A stretch of DNA of 64,000 nt from positions 22,847-86,846 of the forward strand of contig JBMNGF010000019.1 of the NCBI GenBank assembly GCA_050949745.1, given 5' to 3'. Source of the stretch: Syntrophaceticus sp050949745. GTDB taxonomy: Bacteria > Bacillota > DSM-12270 > Thermacetogeniales > Thermacetogeniaceae. The notes below the pieces were generated by a model. The model ran no database searches. It was given only the letters and a program-made list of their open reading frames with translations, and had not been told where the DNA came from. A program made the translations under genes and the position numbers. Shown piece by piece: positions 43,650 through 52,505 of the stretch (its first letter is position 1; each line of letters opens with the position of its first letter).

Positions 43650-44225
43650 ATGAGCAAGGAAGAACCGGAAACAAAAGGACACAAAGCAAGGTCTATTTAT
43701 AAGTGTGCTTACCCCGCACCTTACCCGGAAGTGCGGGTAGCCAGGCCTAATAAGGAATATGCCTATTTGCTGCTGGAGGATTATGCCGGTATGGTAAGTG
43801 AATTGACGGCTATATGTCAATACAGCTATCATCACTTTGTACTTGAAGATGAAAACAGAGAGGTGGCAGATACGCTTTCCTGTATTGCATTGGTGGAAAT
43901 GCACCATCTGGAAATACTGGCTGAAACAATAGTAATGCTGGGTGTTGATCCTCGTTACAGGACAGTAGAGAAGAACAAAAATGAAAGATATTGGGATGGA
44001 TCCTTTGTCTTTTATGGAACCGCTCTTTGTGACAGGCTTACAGCAGATGTTGGCAGTGAATGGGCGGCGATTGCCAATTATCGTAAACATCAGCGCATGA
44101 TCGATGATCCCTATATAAATCGCATCCTAGAGAGGATCATCCTAGATGAACTGCACCATGTTGAAATGTTTAACCATTTAATACAAAAGTATTGCCGGCC
44201 AAAGCTGCCTAGATATAATCCATAA
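43650..44225 (+). CDS. Ferritin-like di-iron/di-manganese protein
   Basis: 191 residues from ATG 43650 (GGGGAGG upstream). Four-helix bundle with metal ligands visible as YAGMVSELTAICQY (Glu), VEMHHLEILAE (E..H..E) and DELHHVEMFNHL (E..H..E) at about residues 52, 89 and 171. The pattern resembles the ferritin-like proteins related to rubrerythrin and manganese catalase from anaerobes. The central segment VDPRYR and the substitution of the usual bacterioferritin heme site make iron storage unlikely; peroxide protection is plausible. Single-gene unit with its own terminator. Confidence 0.8.
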   Translation: MSKEEPETKGHKARSIYKCAYPAPYPEVRVARPNKEYAYLLLEDYAGMVSELTAICQYSYHHFVLEDENREVADTLSCIALVEMHHLEILAETIVMLGVDPRYRTVEKNKNERYWDGSFVFYGTALCDRLTADVGSEWAAIANYRKHQRMIDDPYINRILERIILDELHHVEMFNHLIQKYCRPKLPRYNP

Positions 44226-44251
44226 AATAAATGTTCTAGAACATAGTAATC

Positions 44252-44296
44252 AGGTCTGTCAATAAAGACAGGCCTTTTTTGTAAAAAAGGCCTGTC
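44252..44296. terminator. Terminator with overlapping long palindrome
   Basis: AGGTCTGTC (44252-44260) pairs with GACAGGCCT (44267-44275) before six T. The same 3' arm also forms a perfect palindrome GACAGGCCTTTTTT (44267-44280) with AAAAAAGGCCTGTC (44283-44296). It can stop transcription after the ferritin-like gene, and the palindrome works on both strands. Confidence 0.78.
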
Positions 44297-44413
44297 TAAC
44301 CTGTACTTTCATTGGGTATAGTTGTCATAGCGCTTCTCTGCTGGGCGGTGGATTGAGGGCGTTTGGACTTTGTACCTGAACCCATCACCAGAACCGTCAC
44401 CCTGATGGGATGA

Positions 44414-44443
44414 ATGTGGCAAGGGAAAGGTCCCCGTGTCACC
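44414..44443. repeat. GGGAAAGGTCCCC palindromic element
   Basis: ATGTGGCAAGGGAAAGG (44414-44430) followed by TCCCCGTGTCACC. It is a degenerate copy of the element at 41143 and lies 10 bp from the stop of the adenine deaminase gene, again at the 3' end of a minus-strand gene. Confidence 0.55.
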
Positions 44444-44452
44444 TGTGTCCGG

Positions 44453-46240
44453 TTATGAAAGCAGATCTACAAACCTGAACTGCACTGTATCTACCAGGCC
44501 GCGGTTGGTCAGGCGTAATTCTGGTAAAACCGGGAGTGACAGCAGAGCCATGGTCATAAAGGGAGACACCAGGCTGCATCCTAAGTCTTTCCAGGCCTGA
44601 TGTACCTTAGATAACTGTTCTGCCACTTCTTCAACTGGGTGGTCTGACATAAGGCCGGCAATAGGTAAGGGAATGAGAGCAAGAACTTTACCATCCCGGA
44701 CTGCCACCATTCCGCCACCTGATTCCGCCAGTGTGTTACCGGCGGTGGCCATGTCTTTATCATTCATTCCTACAATCAGCAGGTTATGGCTGTCATGGGC
44801 TACAGTTGAAGCCACTGCGCCATTCTGCAGGCCAAAGCCCTTAACAAAGCCAAAACCGATGCTCTCGTTCTTGCCGTGCCGTTCAACAACTGCAGCTTTT
44901 GCCAGATCCAAAGGGAGAGAGGCTTCTAGTCTGCCATCTATCACCGGCAGTTCAGTGGTCAAGTGCTTGGTCAGAACGCTGGCTTCGATGATCTCCATTG
45001 CCCTGATCCGTGCAGTGGTGCTTGCCGCTGGAGCTGCTATGCGGAAATGATCGGGAGTCAGTGGCTCCTTTAGATGAACCGAACTGCGGGCGAACTCTGG
45101 GTATGTGACTGCAGGAAGATCCACTAACAGCTTGCCATTGGAAGCAATTATTTGTCCGTCTATCATTACTTTCTCAATTTCTACCTTCGCCAGATCTCTT
45201 ATAAATAAAATATCAGCAAAGCGCCCAGGAGCAATGGCCCCCAATTCTTGGTCAACCCGGAAACATTCTGCGGTATTGATGGTGACTGCCTGGATTGCCC
45301 GGATTGGGTTTAGCCCTTCGCTGATCGCCCTTCGTACTACATGATTGAGATGGCCTGTTGTGAGTAGGGTTTCAGGATGTACATCATCACTTACTAAAAC
45401 AGCTCTGCGGCTGTCAATGCCTGTTTCAGTGAGGCTTTTCACTGTTGCGGCCACATCATGCCAGGCTGAACCTTCACGCATCTTGGTGTACATACCCAAC
45501 CGCAGCCTGTTCAAGGCATCTTCTTTCAAGACTGCTTCATGATCAGATCTTATCCCTGCGGCAGTATAAGCGGCAACTCCCTGGAAATCTCCTGGCATGG
45601 AATAATGCCCGGTGATCGGTTTGCCTGCTTCTAAAGTTGCTTTCAGCTCTCCATGTACCTGTGGATCTCCAGCTAACACCCCAGGGAAGCTCATCATCTC
45701 ACCTAAGCCGCAGATACCCGGCCACTCCATGGCTGTGGCGATCTCCTCAGGGCCAAATACAGCACCTGCGTCTTCAAACCCAGGAGCTGCCGGAACACAG
45801 GACGGCATTGTTGACATAACTTTTAAGGGCAGCTGCATCCCTTCCTCTACCATCAAGCGCACACCATCCATTCCGAGGACATTGGCGATCTCATGGGGAT
45901 CCATAAAAATACCTGTTGTGCCGAGAGGAATCACTGCCCTGGCAAATTGGGTAACCGTTACCATGCTACTCTCAACATGGACATGCCCATCAAGAAAACC
46001 GGGACTCAGGTAGTATCCACTGGCATCGATTACCTGAGTGGATGGACCTATGGTATGGTTAACATCCCCGACAATAGCAATCCGGTCATCTTTAATAGCG
46101 ATGTCCCAGAATAATATTTCACCGGTAAAGACATTAACGACTTTTCCGCCTTGGATGACGGTATCTGCTGGAACCTTTCCAGTGGCTGTGGCTACAAGCT
46201 GCTGAGTAACCTCTGCTAGGGGTTGCCTTGTTATTGCCAT
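44453..46240 (-). CDS. ade: Adenine deaminase
   Basis: 595 residues from ATG 46240 (AGGAGA at 46250-46255); the frame further upstream is not needed. Amidohydrolase with the metal-binding GFLDGHVHVESSM (about 75), and FMDPHEIANVLG, GHYSMPGDFQG, SDDVHPETLLT. This is the bacterial AdeC-type adenine deaminase, distinct from the adenosine-deaminase-like type. It converts adenine to hypoxanthine and ammonia for purine salvage. There is no purine riboswitch upstream that I can recognise. Confidence 0.92.
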   Translation of the reverse strand: MAITRQPLAEVTQQLVATATGKVPADTVIQGGKVVNVFTGEILFWDIAIKDDRIAIVGDVNHTIGPSTQVIDASGYYLSPGFLDGHVHVESSMVTVTQFARAVIPLGTTGIFMDPHEIANVLGMDGVRLMVEEGMQLPLKVMSTMPSCVPAAPGFEDAGAVFGPEEIATAMEWPGICGLGEMMSFPGVLAGDPQVHGELKATLEAGKPITGHYSMPGDFQGVAAYTAAGIRSDHEAVLKEDALNRLRLGMYTKMREGSAWHDVAATVKSLTETGIDSRRAVLVSDDVHPETLLTTGHLNHVVRRAISEGLNPIRAIQAVTINTAECFRVDQELGAIAPGRFADILFIRDLAKVEIEKVMIDGQIIASNGKLLVDLPAVTYPEFARSSVHLKEPLTPDHFRIAAPAASTTARIRAMEIIEASVLTKHLTTELPVIDGRLEASLPLDLAKAAVVERHGKNESIGFGFVKGFGLQNGAVASTVAHDSHNLLIVGMNDKDMATAGNTLAESGGGMVAVRDGKVLALIPLPIAGLMSDHPVEEVAEQLSKVHQAWKDLGCSLVSPFMTMALLSLPVLPELRLTNRGLVDTVQFRFVDLLS

Positions 46241-46463
46241 TTTATACATCTCCTTAGTGACTATTTTAAGAATCAATAGATCGTGGGGACCGTTTTCCTG
46301 TGTCAAAGAGGGAGATCCCGGGAAAGTTCTCGTGTGCATTATGCTCCCGCCTCACTCCATCTCACCCTGGCGTCTCACCCATTCATAGCTTTCTCCGTGT
46401 GACGATGGGGAACGCCATTTTACGATCAAATTTCCGGATTATTAGGATATACGCAAACAAATT

Positions 46464-46482
46464 TATACTATATTATAGTATA
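46464..46482. promoter_or_regulatory. Perfect AT-rich palindrome upstream of ade
   Basis: TATACTATA (46464-46472), central T, TATAGTATA (46474-46482). It lies about 225 bp upstream of the ade start in a 440-bp gap (46241-46682) and could be an operator or a promoter region. The rest of the gap shows no gene; around 46285-46400 there are GGGGACC and GTGTGAC fragments like the dispersed elements. Confidence 0.3.
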
Positions 46483-46587
46483 TCTGTTTTACTTACGAAA
46501 TACAGAAAACAATTTGGAACAAAGTTGCTGCACAGTGAAAATATCGGGTATCAATTTGACCAGTGTCTTGTAGTCTACAATAGATAA

Positions 46588-46615
46588 TAAAGAAGCCCTA
46601 TTGATTAGGGCTTCT
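46588..46615 (-). terminator. Terminator after the coat protein genes
   Basis: On the minus strand AGAAGCCCTA and TAGGGCTTCT (46591-46615) form a 10-bp stem followed by TTTATTAT. It closes the two CotF-like genes. Confidence 0.8.
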
Positions 46616-46682
46616 TGCTTTAAGAGGGATAACGCCGTAAAGGCTGCTGGGTCGCTACCCTACCTGATTTATAGAAAGATAG

Positions 46683-46934
46683 TTACTGTCTCTGGGTAAA
46701 GGAATTACGAATCTGCTGTATTTCTTGTTGGTTTGCTGGCTGAGCCGGTTGGTAATAGCCTTTTTGCGTAGCATACTGGGCTAGTTGATATTGAAATTGT
46801 TCATCTGCATCCCTGGTCTGTTGCAACAGTTGCCGAAGCTGCTGGTTTGATGTCTGAGCGATAGCATTTGCATAACCGGTTAGGCTGCTGTTGACCATAG
46901 ATAAAACGTCATTTACCATATCTTTTTCTTGCAT
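46683..46934 (-). CDS. Spore coat protein, CotF-like
   Basis: 83 residues from ATG 46934 (GGAAGGG upstream). It starts MQEKDMVNDVLSMVNSSLTG, the CotF/coat-F domain pattern of an amphipathic helix pair with Gln-rich sequence (QTSNQQLRQLLQQTRDADEQ), and ends in a Gln/Pro-rich tail. Coat proteins of this type are made in the mother cell during sporulation. With the gene just upstream on the same strand it forms a two-gene unit. Confidence 0.82.
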   Translation of the reverse strand: MQEKDMVNDVLSMVNSSLTGYANAIAQTSNQQLRQLLQQTRDADEQFQYQLAQYATQKGYYQPAQPANQQEIQQIRNSFTQRQ

Positions 46935-46953
46935 GGCCCATATCCCTTCCTTT

Positions 46954-47139
46954 TTATTGTAATAGTGATAGGAATTTCTGCTTTGTGTTTTCGGCCTGTT
47001 GAGATGATCTTTGAAACATTTCTTTGATTTGAGGATCTTGGCATTGTTGTGCATAGGTTTTCAATTTCTGTGCACAGGTTTCATGAGAACCTATAAAGTG
47101 TCGTACATTTTGCAGTTCTTGTTCATTTAGTTGTACCAC
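46954..47139 (-). CDS. Small coat-F-type spore protein
   Basis: 61 residues from GTG 47139 (GGAGGAAAAG upstream). All-helical: LNEQELQNVRHFIGSHETC then LKTYAQQCQDPQIKEMFQR and SQQAENTKQKFLSLL, matching the short coat-F partner proteins that precede CotF-like genes in Clostridia. 19 bp before the next coat gene. The 435-bp gap upstream (47140-47575) shows no convincing gene or RNA. Confidence 0.8.
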   Translation of the reverse strand: MVQLNEQELQNVRHFIGSHETCAQKLKTYAQQCQDPQIKEMFQRSSQQAENTKQKFLSLLQ

Positions 47140-47575
47140 TGCTTTTCCTCCTTTTTGATTGGTTGGTATTAGTTTATCAAGTATTTATCTATTTATACGC
47201 CTTGAAATACCAGGGGACTGGAATGCTTCAGCTGAGCAAGATCTCCGTAAAAGTCCGGCTCTATTATGTCCGGGGTCAGGATTGCCGAAAAGAATGGAGC
47301 TGTGAATGTTCTGTTGTGCCTTTGGTTTAGGCTAAAATCAGTGTTTTTTTTCGCTGAAAAGTTTTGGGTTCATTAATCTGTAATAATTTGATAAGATCTG
47401 ATTTATGAAGCAAAGTAATGGAATTTGGTAAAATAGGTTTAAGGAGATGGAATATTATAGATGGAAAAACTTTATATATGGTTTATGAGTGTTTCCAGAC
47501 TGGCGGAGAATTTATACAATGAGTGACAAGGTGAAAGTTCTTGGTTAAATATTATTAATTAACAGGGGGATATAA

Positions 47576-48586
47576 ATGAACTACAGGAGACTCGGGAAGA
47601 CAGATTTGCAGGTGTCTGTAGTGGGTTTTGGCGGTATTCCCATCCAGAGGATAGATGCCTCTAGTGCAAAAAAGCTAGTAAATAGGGCCATAGAACTGGG
47701 TATCAATTTTTTTGATACAGCCCGAGGTTACACTGATAGTGAAAAAAAGCTAGGCACAGTATTGAAAAAAAACAGGGATCAGATGATTATTGCTACCAAA
47801 TCCATGGCCCGGGACAAAAAAGGGATGGCCAATGATATAAAGAAAAGCCTTAAGACCATGGGAGTGGACTATATTGATCTTTACCAGATGCACAACGTCA
47901 AGGATAAGGCTGCTCTAGAACAGGTTTTGGGTGAGGACGGAGCTCTCGCTGCCTTACTAGAGGCGAAAGAAAAGGGGAAGATCGGGCATATAGGAGTTAC
48001 TGGGCATATCAAGGATGTTCTATTAGAAATAATGCAGCATGAGGAGATAGAAACTGTGCAGTTTCCTTTTAATCCCGTAGAGACAGAAGGCGCACTAAAG
48101 CTATTTGAAATGGCTGAGAAGGTGGATTGCGGGATTATCGCTATGAAACCGATGGCCGGAGGTGCTTTGACCAATGCCAGATTGGCTTTGAGCTTTATTT
48201 TGGAGCATCCGGTTGCAGTTGCAATTCCTGGAGTAGATGCCCTGGAACAGGTGGAGGAGAATGCTGCTGTGGGAAGTGTGCCCAGACCTTTGTCTCAACT
48301 AGAAAGAGAGGAACTGGCCAGAATAGCAGCTAAATTGGGGACTCATTTCTGCAGGCGCTGTGAGTATTGTCTCCCCTGTCAGCAGGGGATCGATATCCCG
48401 TCAGTGTTTCTCTTCGATGGCTACTATACCAGATACGACCTGAAAGATTGGGCAAAAGAACGCTATCAGGCAATGGGTGTAAAGCTTGATGACTGTCTGG
48501 AATGCGGAGAGTGTGAGGAGCGCTGCCCCTACAACCTGCCAATCCGAGAGATGCTGAAGGAAGCAGCGGAGAGATTGGGTCAGTGA
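47576..48586 (+). CDS. Aldo/keto reductase with C-terminal ferredoxin-like Cys clusters
   Basis: 336 residues from ATG 47576 (AGGGGGATATAA upstream). AKR TIM barrel: RLGKTDLQVSVVGFGG, catalytic Asp/Tyr in FFDTARGYTDSE, Lys in IIATKSM, YIDLYQMHN. After residue 255 come two Cys sets, CRRCEYCLPCQQGIDIP and CLECGECEERCPYNLP, which bind 4Fe-4S clusters in this anaerobe-specific subfamily. Substrate unknown. The 3' end carries an insertion element with direct repeats (48566-48702). Confidence 0.92.
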   Translation: MNYRRLGKTDLQVSVVGFGGIPIQRIDASSAKKLVNRAIELGINFFDTARGYTDSEKKLGTVLKKNRDQMIIATKSMARDKKGMANDIKKSLKTMGVDYIDLYQMHNVKDKAALEQVLGEDGALAALLEAKEKGKIGHIGVTGHIKDVLLEIMQHEEIETVQFPFNPVETEGALKLFEMAEKVDCGIIAMKPMAGGALTNARLALSFILEHPVAVAIPGVDALEQVEENAAVGSVPRPLSQLEREELARIAAKLGTHFCRRCEYCLPCQQGIDIPSVFLFDGYYTRYDLKDWAKERYQAMGVKLDDCLECGECEERCPYNLPIREMLKEAAERLGQ

Positions 48587-48702
48587 GTGTGACAGGGGGA
48601 CGAGTGTGACAGGGGGACGGGGGTCGTGTCACACGGTCCGTGTCAAGACCCCCGTCCCTTTGGTACACCTTTGGCACAACGGCGGAGAGATTGGGTCAGT
48701 GA
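48566..48702. repeat. REP-like GGGGGAC element between 21-bp direct repeats at the AKR stop
   Basis: The 21-bp end of the AKR gene (48566-48586, including its stop TGA) recurs exactly at 48682-48702. Between them are two tandem copies of GTGACAGGGGGACG (48589-48620) and a 12-bp stem GGGACGGGGGTC (48614-48625) / GACCCCCGTCCC (48647-48658) with GTGTCACACGG in the loop. This looks like a small palindromic mobile element with a target-site duplication, or a local repeat-mediated duplication. Confidence 0.8.
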
Positions 48703-48848
48703 TTAGGGTATAGAAGGAAATTTTTTATATTTTCGGCAGGAAAATACTATCTGAGGGGGAATATACCAAATAATAGTTGTTGTAAGTGATGGTATTAAAT
48801 TATTGTTTGGTTCTTTTTGCAAAGATATTGGAAAGTGAGGTGGGCAAG

Positions 48849-49154
48849 GTGGCATTAAAAGCAGCTTTTATTTTTGTAGCCCCTGAAGTGGATGCTGAAA
48901 AACATCGGGCAGTAGTAGATACACCTGTTCTAAGTCTTTCAGTGGTCGGTGTGAAGGACTATCAAACAGCTGTAAAAGTGGCAGAGGAGCTAGTGAGTCA
49001 AGGTGTAAGTGCTATTGAATTGTGTGCTGGTTTCGGAGTAGAGGGTACAGCAATGGTAAAACAGGCGGTAGAAGGGAAAGCAGTGGTTGGTGCTGTGCGT
49101 TTTGATCATCATCCCGGCTTTGATTTTAAGAGTGGGGATGAGATGTTTAAGTAG
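48849..49154 (+). CDS. DUF6506 family protein
   Basis: 101 residues from GTG 48849 (GAGGTGGG just upstream); the longer frame has no ribosome site. It reads as a compact alpha/beta fold: LKAAFIFVAPEVDAEKHRAV, VVGVKDYQTAVKVAEELVSQG, AIELCAGFGVEGTAMVKQAV, RFDHHPGFD. This matches a small family of unknown function (DUF6506) common in Clostridia. The GFGVEGTA and HHPG motifs suggest ligand or metal binding. Its terminator follows. Confidence 0.65.
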   Translation: MALKAAFIFVAPEVDAEKHRAVVDTPVLSLSVVGVKDYQTAVKVAEELVSQGVSAIELCAGFGVEGTAMVKQAVEGKAVVGAVRFDHHPGFDFKSGDEMFK

Positions 49155-49238
49155 TTAGGTAAGAGGCGATTCGTAAACAGAATTTTGATCTAATAACTCG
49201 GACATCAAATAAATAAATAAGCATAATAGATTCAGGTC

Positions 49239-49267
49239 ACTCCGGTAGATGCCGGAGTTCTTTATTT
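49239..49267 (+). terminator. Terminator after the DUF6506 gene
   Basis: ACTCCGG (49239-49245), loop TAGATG, CCGGAGT (49252-49258), then TCTTTATTT. The remaining gap to ilvC (49268-49580) has no T-box or other structure I recognise. Confidence 0.8.
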
Positions 49268-49580
49268 AATGATCTTATGTTGATTACATTAGCAGGATAA
49301 TGTCTTTTTACCGAAGATAGTAGTATCCATTTACATTTTTGTTGCAAATGAGGCTGAGCTATTTGATGATGAGTTCAGGAGTAATCTAGGTTTGAAAAGA
49401 TAAAGTTTTGAAATTATTCCGTTTGGTGCCGGAGCTTATGCTCTGTGGAATAATGCAGAACAGTTAGTCATGTACTGTCGAGCTATTATATCAATTAATT
49501 CTCATCCCGATTTTATGTGGTTAATATGAAAATAAGTGGTATCATATATAGAAACCGAAAATTGAAGGGAGATTGGATTT

Positions 49581-50576
49581 ATGAAAGCATATTACGACCA
49601 GGACGCAGATTTAAAGTACCTGGATGGGAAAACAGTTGCAGTGATTGGTTACGGAAGCCAGGGGCATGCACAATCGCTCAACTTGAAAGAGAGTGGGGTA
49701 AAGGTGCTGGTTGCAGATGTGCCAGGTAGTGAAAACTGGGAAAAGGCTTCAGCTGATGGTTTTGAGCCTGTAAAGGCTGCTGAAGCTGCTGAGCTGGCAG
49801 ATCTTATTCAGATTCTTATTCCTGATGAATTACAGGCAAGTGTTTATCGGAATGAGATCGCTCCTCATATGAAATCAGGGAAAGCCCTCATGTTTTCTCA
49901 TGGGTTTAATATTCACTTCGGACAGATAAACCCTCCAGAGGATGTAGATGTATTCATGATTGCTCCGAAGAGCCCAGGCCATCTGGTGAGGCGCATGTAT
50001 GAACAAGGAGCCGGCGTTCCTTCCCTTGTAGCGATACACCAGGATTATACAGGAAATGCTCTCAATACAGCTTTAGCATATGCCAAAGGAATCGGCTCTA
50101 CCAAAGCAGGGGTGATAGAAACCACATTTAAGGAAGAAACTGAAACAGACCTTTTTGGCGAACAGGTTGTTCTCTGTGGTGGTGTTACAGAATTAGTCAG
50201 ATCAGGTTTTGATACTCTGGTTGAAGCAGGTTATCAGCCGGAGATCGCATATTTTGAGTGTTTGCATGAGTTAAAGCTCATCGTAGACTTAATGTATGAA
50301 GGCGGCATCAGCGGGATGAGGAATTCTATCAGCTATACAGCTGAGTATGGGGATATTACCAGAGGGAAAAGGATCGTCAATGATGAGACACGTGAGGAAA
50401 TGAAGTACATCTTAGAAGAAATTCAAGATGGCAGCTTTGCCCGGGAGTGGCTCCTGGAGAACCAGGTTGGACGCCCTGTCTTCAACGCTATTCAAAAGAA
50501 AGAGGCAAATCATCTGATCGAGCTTGTCGGGAAAAAACTGCGGGCGATGATGCCTTGGCTCAAGAAAAGTAAATAA
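49581..50576 (+). CDS. ilvC: Ketol-acid reductoisomerase
   Basis: 331 residues from ATG 49581 (AAGGGAGATTGG upstream). N-terminal Rossmann domain with VIGYGSQGHAQSLNLKESG (NADPH) and PDELQASVY; C-terminal knotted domain with the Mg ligands in ETETDLFGEQ and the HELKLIVDLMYEGG helix. It converts acetolactate and acetohydroxybutyrate to dihydroxy acids, the one step missing from the ilv-leu operon at 9-20 kb. It stands alone, without a recognisable T-box. Confidence 0.96.
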   Translation: MKAYYDQDADLKYLDGKTVAVIGYGSQGHAQSLNLKESGVKVLVADVPGSENWEKASADGFEPVKAAEAAELADLIQILIPDELQASVYRNEIAPHMKSGKALMFSHGFNIHFGQINPPEDVDVFMIAPKSPGHLVRRMYEQGAGVPSLVAIHQDYTGNALNTALAYAKGIGSTKAGVIETTFKEETETDLFGEQVVLCGGVTELVRSGFDTLVEAGYQPEIAYFECLHELKLIVDLMYEGGISGMRNSISYTAEYGDITRGKRIVNDETREEMKYILEEIQDGSFAREWLLENQVGRPVFNAIQKKEANHLIELVGKKLRAMMPWLKKSK

Positions 50577-50658
50577 GTAGTGGAAAGAAAGCCATGCATC
50601 TATTGTAATAAACTATTTCCGAATGTTAGTATCTAATAGTGTCAGTAGACATAAAAAG

Positions 50659-50692
50659 AAGGCCACAGGACATATGCAGTTCCCGTGGCCTT
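50659..50692. terminator. Bidirectional terminator between ilvC and an L,D-transpeptidase gene
   Basis: AAGGCCAC (50659-50666) pairs with GTGGCCTT (50685-50692), A-rich on the left and TTAATTTC on the right. It serves convergent genes. Confidence 0.85.
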
Positions 50693-50715
50693 TAATTTCT
50701 TGAAATTTTCTGCAG

Positions 50716-51303
50716 TTATTCAATATGAACAGGGGTGCCTTCAGGGATATTGTCGTAAATCCATTTTGCGTCTTCAACTCTCATGCGAACACACCCATGC
50801 GATACTGGGCTTCCCAGCTTGTCCGCTTCTTTTTCAATAATATTCTTTTCACGGTCCATAGGAACGGAGTGAAAAAGATATATTCCATAATCTTTAAAAG
50901 ACACCCACCACTTTGCACCCTCCTGGTATTTTTCACTGAAAAACCACTCACCCCTGTTTTGGATGGTGAAGTCGCCCAGTGGTGTTGAGTTATTTCTCCC
51001 TGTGGAAACAATACATTCTTTGATCATGCTGTTATTATCGAATATACGGACCTTTTGTTCACTTGTGCTGACTTCAATTCTATAGTTAGGTTCATTAGAA
51101 TCGTTTCTATTAGGTTCCTTTTTTCTATTAAATTTAGGGTTATTAATGTTAAGTTTTATATCGCCTTGACTGTCTGTTTGACTGCTTATAGTATTTTGTT
51201 CATTTATAGCACTAGAAATGCTCGGTTTAAAACTTCCATTTCCAGCGAGCACCGCGATACCTATTATTAAAAAAATAAGTATGAGAGATATTTTGTTTAA
51301 CAA
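50716..51303 (-). CDS. L,D-transpeptidase (YkuD domain), membrane anchored
   Basis: 195 residues if started at TTG 51303, which has TTGGGAG 9 bp upstream and leaves a clean N-terminal membrane anchor (ISLILIFLIIGIAVLAG); an open frame extends to 51396. Low-complexity linker (about 20-75), then the YkuD domain with the catalytic motif SHGCVRM near the C-terminus. It crosslinks peptidoglycan in a 3-3 manner or attaches proteins. It shares the block KVRIFD...STGRNNSTPLGDFT with the second enzyme at 57459-58163. Confidence 0.88.
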   Translation of the reverse strand: MLNKISLILIFLIIGIAVLAGNGSFKPSISSAINEQNTISSQTDSQGDIKLNINNPKFNRKKEPNRNDSNEPNYRIEVSTSEQKVRIFDNNSMIKECIVSTGRNNSTPLGDFTIQNRGEWFFSEKYQEGAKWWVSFKDYGIYLFHSVPMDREKNIIEKEADKLGSPVSHGCVRMRVEDAKWIYDNIPEGTPVHIE

Positions 51304-51417
51304 CTTATACAACTCCCAAGTGTTTTCATTATTTCGACATATTACGATATTTATTATATAATAACATGTCAATATATTATAAGGTAAAAACTGCAATAAT
51401 GACCGGAAATGGAGCAG

Positions 51418-51447
51418 ATCCTAGAGGCGATTATAGCCCTCTAGGAT
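51418..51447. other. Perfect 10-bp hairpin upstream of the L,D-transpeptidase
   Basis: ATCCTAGAGG (51418-51427) and CCTCTAGGAT (51438-51447) with a 10-base loop. It lies about 115 bp upstream of the transpeptidase start without a T-tract. It may be an operator or part of a leader. Confidence 0.35.
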
Positions 51448-51522
51448 ATCTATATGAATCCCTTTTCAAAATTAAATATCTGTTTATTTGATTATTATTC
51501 AAAGTGAGAAATATAAATGAAT

Positions 51523-51563
51523 AAAAAACCGCAATCCTCATCTGGTTAGAGTAAGGGTTGCGG
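51523..51563 (-). terminator. Terminator of the ECF sigma operon
   Basis: On the minus strand CCGCAACCCT (51563-51554) pairs with AGGATTGCGG (51538-51529; one G-T pair), followed by TTTTTTA. It ends the sigma/anti-sigma/membrane-protein operon. Confidence 0.82.
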
Positions 51564-51584
51564 GTCATTAATTATAGGTTATGA

Positions 51585-52505
51585 TTATAGCTGGTTAACA
51601 AAAACACTTCTGCCCCTGTCCAAGACGATGTCCATACTTTGGGTTTCATTTCCCAGTTTAATCTGGGCTATCTTTTTTGCATTATCGCTGCTGTCATCGG
51701 TCTCTTCATTTATTTCGGTTTCTTCCCATATAACACTACCACCTAGGGTATTGCTTTCATCGACCAAAGCTCTTATAGTCAGGTCAGCTTGACGGGGAAT
51801 GAATATTTGTAGGTCAGAACTGCTTGCTATCTTCCAGTTGTTATCCAGCTCATATGTGTATATCTGTACACTATAACTATTATGTAATTCAACATCTATG
51901 TTTTGTGGGATGATGATAGTGTATTCAGTAGTCTGAACATTCTCTGCTGCCGGCAGCTGAAAGCTGATAAACTGGGTATTGCCTGATGTGCTGCTCACTA
52001 ACTCGGTATCTTTGTCTGCAAGATTTTTGGCTGCTTCTTGAGAATCGGCTCTCGCCAAGGCATAGCTGTATGAGCTTATTATGTTTGTTTCACTGGTTTG
52101 TATTTTTAATTTACAAAATGGTGCATTGATGACTAGTCTTTCTACCTCTGGTTCGACTGGGATTTCGTTGGTGCTCGTCCTGATATGGTATTCATGGGAG
52201 GTCAGGTAATCATTTATTTTTCCTGTGACCCCGATACCTTCGAGGCTGTAAAGTCCAAGGCCGCAGAATACGATCAGCAGTATAATAAAGATGCTAAAAA
52301 TATCATACTTGACCAGTGAGTTGTTATTTTTTCCCCAAAAGGATAGGACTAGAACCTCTAATCCGAGAAGGATAAAAACCAACGGCCACCAGTGAATTAC
52401 AGCATCAAATATAGCTTGATCGTTTATCTTGGCAAAAAAGAGGCAGATCCCTGTGCCGATCAGGACGAGCCCCATGGAAATAGTACCTACTCTCCACTTC
52501 CGCAT
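51585..52505 (-). CDS. LiaF-like / toast-rack membrane protein
   Basis: 306 residues from ATG 52505. Four N-terminal membrane helices in two pairs (about 8-25, 32-52; 63-83 and neighbouring) of the LiaI-LiaF-like type (IFDAVIHWWPLVFILLGLEVLVL), then a beta-rich extracytoplasmic domain (about 105-306) of the DUF4097/LiaF C-terminal kind with repeated strands (LVINAPFCKLKIQTSE, LQIFIPRQADLTIRAL). Such proteins tune cell-envelope stress signalling. Last gene of the ECF sigma operon, overlapping the preceding gene by 19 bp. Confidence 0.82.
   Translation of the reverse strand: MRKWRVGTISMGLVLIGTGICLFFAKINDQAIFDAVIHWWPLVFILLGLEVLVLSFWGKNNNSLVKYDIFSIFIILLIVFCGLGLYSLEGIGVTGKINDYLTSHEYHIRTSTNEIPVEPEVERLVINAPFCKLKIQTSETNIISSYSYALARADSQEAAKNLADKDTELVSSTSGNTQFISFQLPAAENVQTTEYTIIIPQNIDVELHNSYSVQIYTYELDNNWKIASSSDLQIFIPRQADLTIRALVDESNTLGGSVIWEETEINEETDDSSDNAKKIAQIKLGNETQSMDIVLDRGRSVFVNQL

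Noticed and set aside
46240..46500. Purine riboswitch upstream of adenine deaminase (a segment like GTATATCCTAATAATCCGG on the minus strand)
   Set aside because: The conserved junction (GTTTCTACC) and third stem are absent, so it fails the purine aptamer pattern.
49268..49580. Second T-box or amino acid leader before ilvC
   Set aside because: No AGGGTGG..ACCGCG core and no leader peptide with branched-chain codons was found.
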